Shown one piece after another: positions 6,053 through 6,980 of a stretch of DNA of 6,980 nt. A model generated the notes under the pieces. That model was not told the origin of the DNA, did not search any database, and was given only the letters and a program-made list of their open reading frames with translations. Position 1 is the stretch's first letter. Each line of letters begins with the position of its first letter. The DNA comes from Desulfuromonadaceae bacterium GWC2_58_13. GTDB taxonomy: Bacteria; Desulfobacterota; Desulfuromonadia; Desulfuromonadales; Trichloromonadaceae. A program made the translations under genes and the position numbers. Where the stretch lies: the NCBI GenBank assembly GCA_001825565.1, contig MHXM01000019.1, positions 1 to 6,980 of the forward strand. The letters run 5' to 3'.

Positions 6053-6980
6053 ATGAAACTCAGACCAGCACCACCGGCGGCCTCAGGCCTATTCGCCCTG
6101 GCCATGACCGCGGCCTGCGCCGCGACCGCGATGGCGCAGACCGGGCCGGACCGCACCGTTCTGCCGATCCCGGAACCGCAGCCCCCGCAAAGCAATGTCC
6201 TCGATGTCCGCGACGCCACGGCGCCGGAGCGCTTCCAGCTCAAGGCACCGGACGGGGCGCCCAACGTCCTGGTGGTGCTCATCGACGATCTCGGTTTTGC
6301 CGGAACCGGCGCCTACGGCTGGCCGATCGCCACCCCCACCTTTGATCGCCTGGCCGGCCAGGGGCTGATCTACAACAACTTCCACACCACCGCCGTCTCC
6401 TCGCCCACGCGGTCGGCGCTCAAGAGCGGGCGTAACCACCACGTCAACAACATGGGGGCCATCATCGAGACGGGCACTCAGTTTCCCGGCAACACCGGTC
6501 AGATCCCCCAGAATGTTGTCCCGGTGGCCGAGATGCTGCGCCTCAACGGCTACGCCACCGCCGCCTTCGGCAAATGGCACGAGACGGCGGCCTGGGAGGC
6601 GAGCGTCGCCGGGCCTTTCGACCGTTGGCCGACCCGCCAGGGCTTCGACAAGTTCTACGGCTTCCTCGGCGGCGAAACCAACCAGTGGGCGCCCTTCATC
6701 TACGACGGCACCCATCAGGTCGAATTGCCGGATGATCCGAACTATCACTTCCTCACCGACATGACCGATCAGTCGGTGGCTTGGGTCAAGTATCAGAAGG
6801 CGCTGACCCCGGACAAGCCGTTCTTCATCTACTACGCCCCCGGCGCAGTGCATGCGCCGCACCATGTGCCCAAGGAATGGATCGCCAAGCAGAAGGGGAA
6901 ATTCGACCAGGGCTGGGACCAGCTGCGCGAGGAGATCCTGGCCCGCCAGATCAAGGCCGGCGTCGTGCCGGCGGGGACCA
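6053..6980 (+). CDS. exported arylsulfatase (formylglycine family), 5' part
   Basis: First 309 residues of a type I sulfatase that would hydrolyse sulfate esters; it runs off the window. Start ATG 6053 follows GAGGAG (6039-6044) at 8 bases. Seen: a Sec signal peptide (hydrophobic about 11-26) with likely cleavage AMA-QT after residue 28. VLIDDLGF follows, with metal ligands Asp78 and Asp79. The activation motif is SSPTR (116-120), followed by SALKSGRNHH. GKWH has Lys174 and His176, and AVHAPH has His267, matching active-site positions known from Pseudomonas-type arylsulfatase. The residue that becomes formylglycine is usually Cys in this subfamily; here it is Ser116 (codon TCC, 6398-6400). 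This would need a serine-type maturase of the radical-SAM anSME/AtsB kind, or the enzyme is inactive. The substrate cannot be named. Full-length relatives of this kind are, as I recall, markedly longer than the 309 residues seen. Confidence 0.92.
   Translation, partial: MKLRPAPPAASGLFALAMTAACAATAMAQTGPDRTVLPIPEPQPPQSNVLDVRDATAPERFQLKAPDGAPNVLVVLIDDLGFAGTGAYGWPIATPTFDRLAGQGLIYNNFHTTAVSSPTRSALKSGRNHHVNNMGAIIETGTQFPGNTGQIPQNVVPVAEMLRLNGYATAAFGKWHETAAWEASVAGPFDRWPTRQGFDKFYGFLGGETNQWAPFIYDGTHQVELPDDPNYHFLTDMTDQSVAWVKYQKALTPDKPFFIYYAPGAVHAPHHVPKEWIAKQKGKFDQGWDQLREEILARQIKAGVVPAGT

Noticed and set aside
1..6980. Mobile element, CRISPR array or phage/defence system
   Set aside because: No transposase, integrase, regular repeat-spacer pattern, terminal inverted repeats or defence-type domains were seen in any frame.

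Overview
This is a high-GC, tightly packed bacterial window with all genes on the + strand. It reads as chromosome of a Gram-negative proteobacterium. The gene mix (GH13 enzyme, orphan lipoproteins, a GAF-PAS sigma-54 activator) would suit a Geobacter/Desulfuromonas-like anaerobe, but this assignment rests on general resemblance only. I see no insertion sequence, phage gene, tRNA, rRNA or CRISPR array.

Layout: (1) the 3' end of a GH13 alpha-amylase-family gene (2-766); (2) after a 22-base gap, a 357-residue lipoprotein of unknown function (789-1862), probably co-transcribed with it; (3) a 173-base gap with two perfect GC-rich hairpins, then an alpha/beta-hydrolase lipoprotein (2036-3328); (4) a 108-base gap dense in dyad symmetry, then a GAF-PAS-AAA+-Fis sigma-54 activator (3437-5440) followed by a clear intrinsic terminator (5489-5515); (5) a small ABM-like putative monooxygenase (5612-5986); (6) the 5' part of an exported arylsulfatase (6053 to the window end) with serine at the formylglycine position.

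Most of the protein content is recognisable. The most unusual structure is the control region of the sigma-54 activator. It holds overlapping palindromes of the GACGA/TCGTC type, a perfect TTGACA box, and a 16-base-arm inverted repeat (14 of 16 matching) whose right arm runs into the Shine-Dalgarno sequence. A 12-base piece of the palindrome recurs exactly between the activator's stop codon and its terminator. One reading is that the activator recognises sites on both sides of its own gene, controlling itself and the monooxygenase/sulfatase pair. A second reading is that the large inverted repeat hides the ribosome-binding site in read-through RNA but not in RNA from the gene's own promoter. 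Both are inferences from sequence alone.

The functional links are loose. Three proteins are predicted to be exported or lipid-anchored (lipoprotein, hydrolase, sulfatase), the GH13 enzyme acts on alpha-glucans, and the activator's ligand cannot be read from the sequence.
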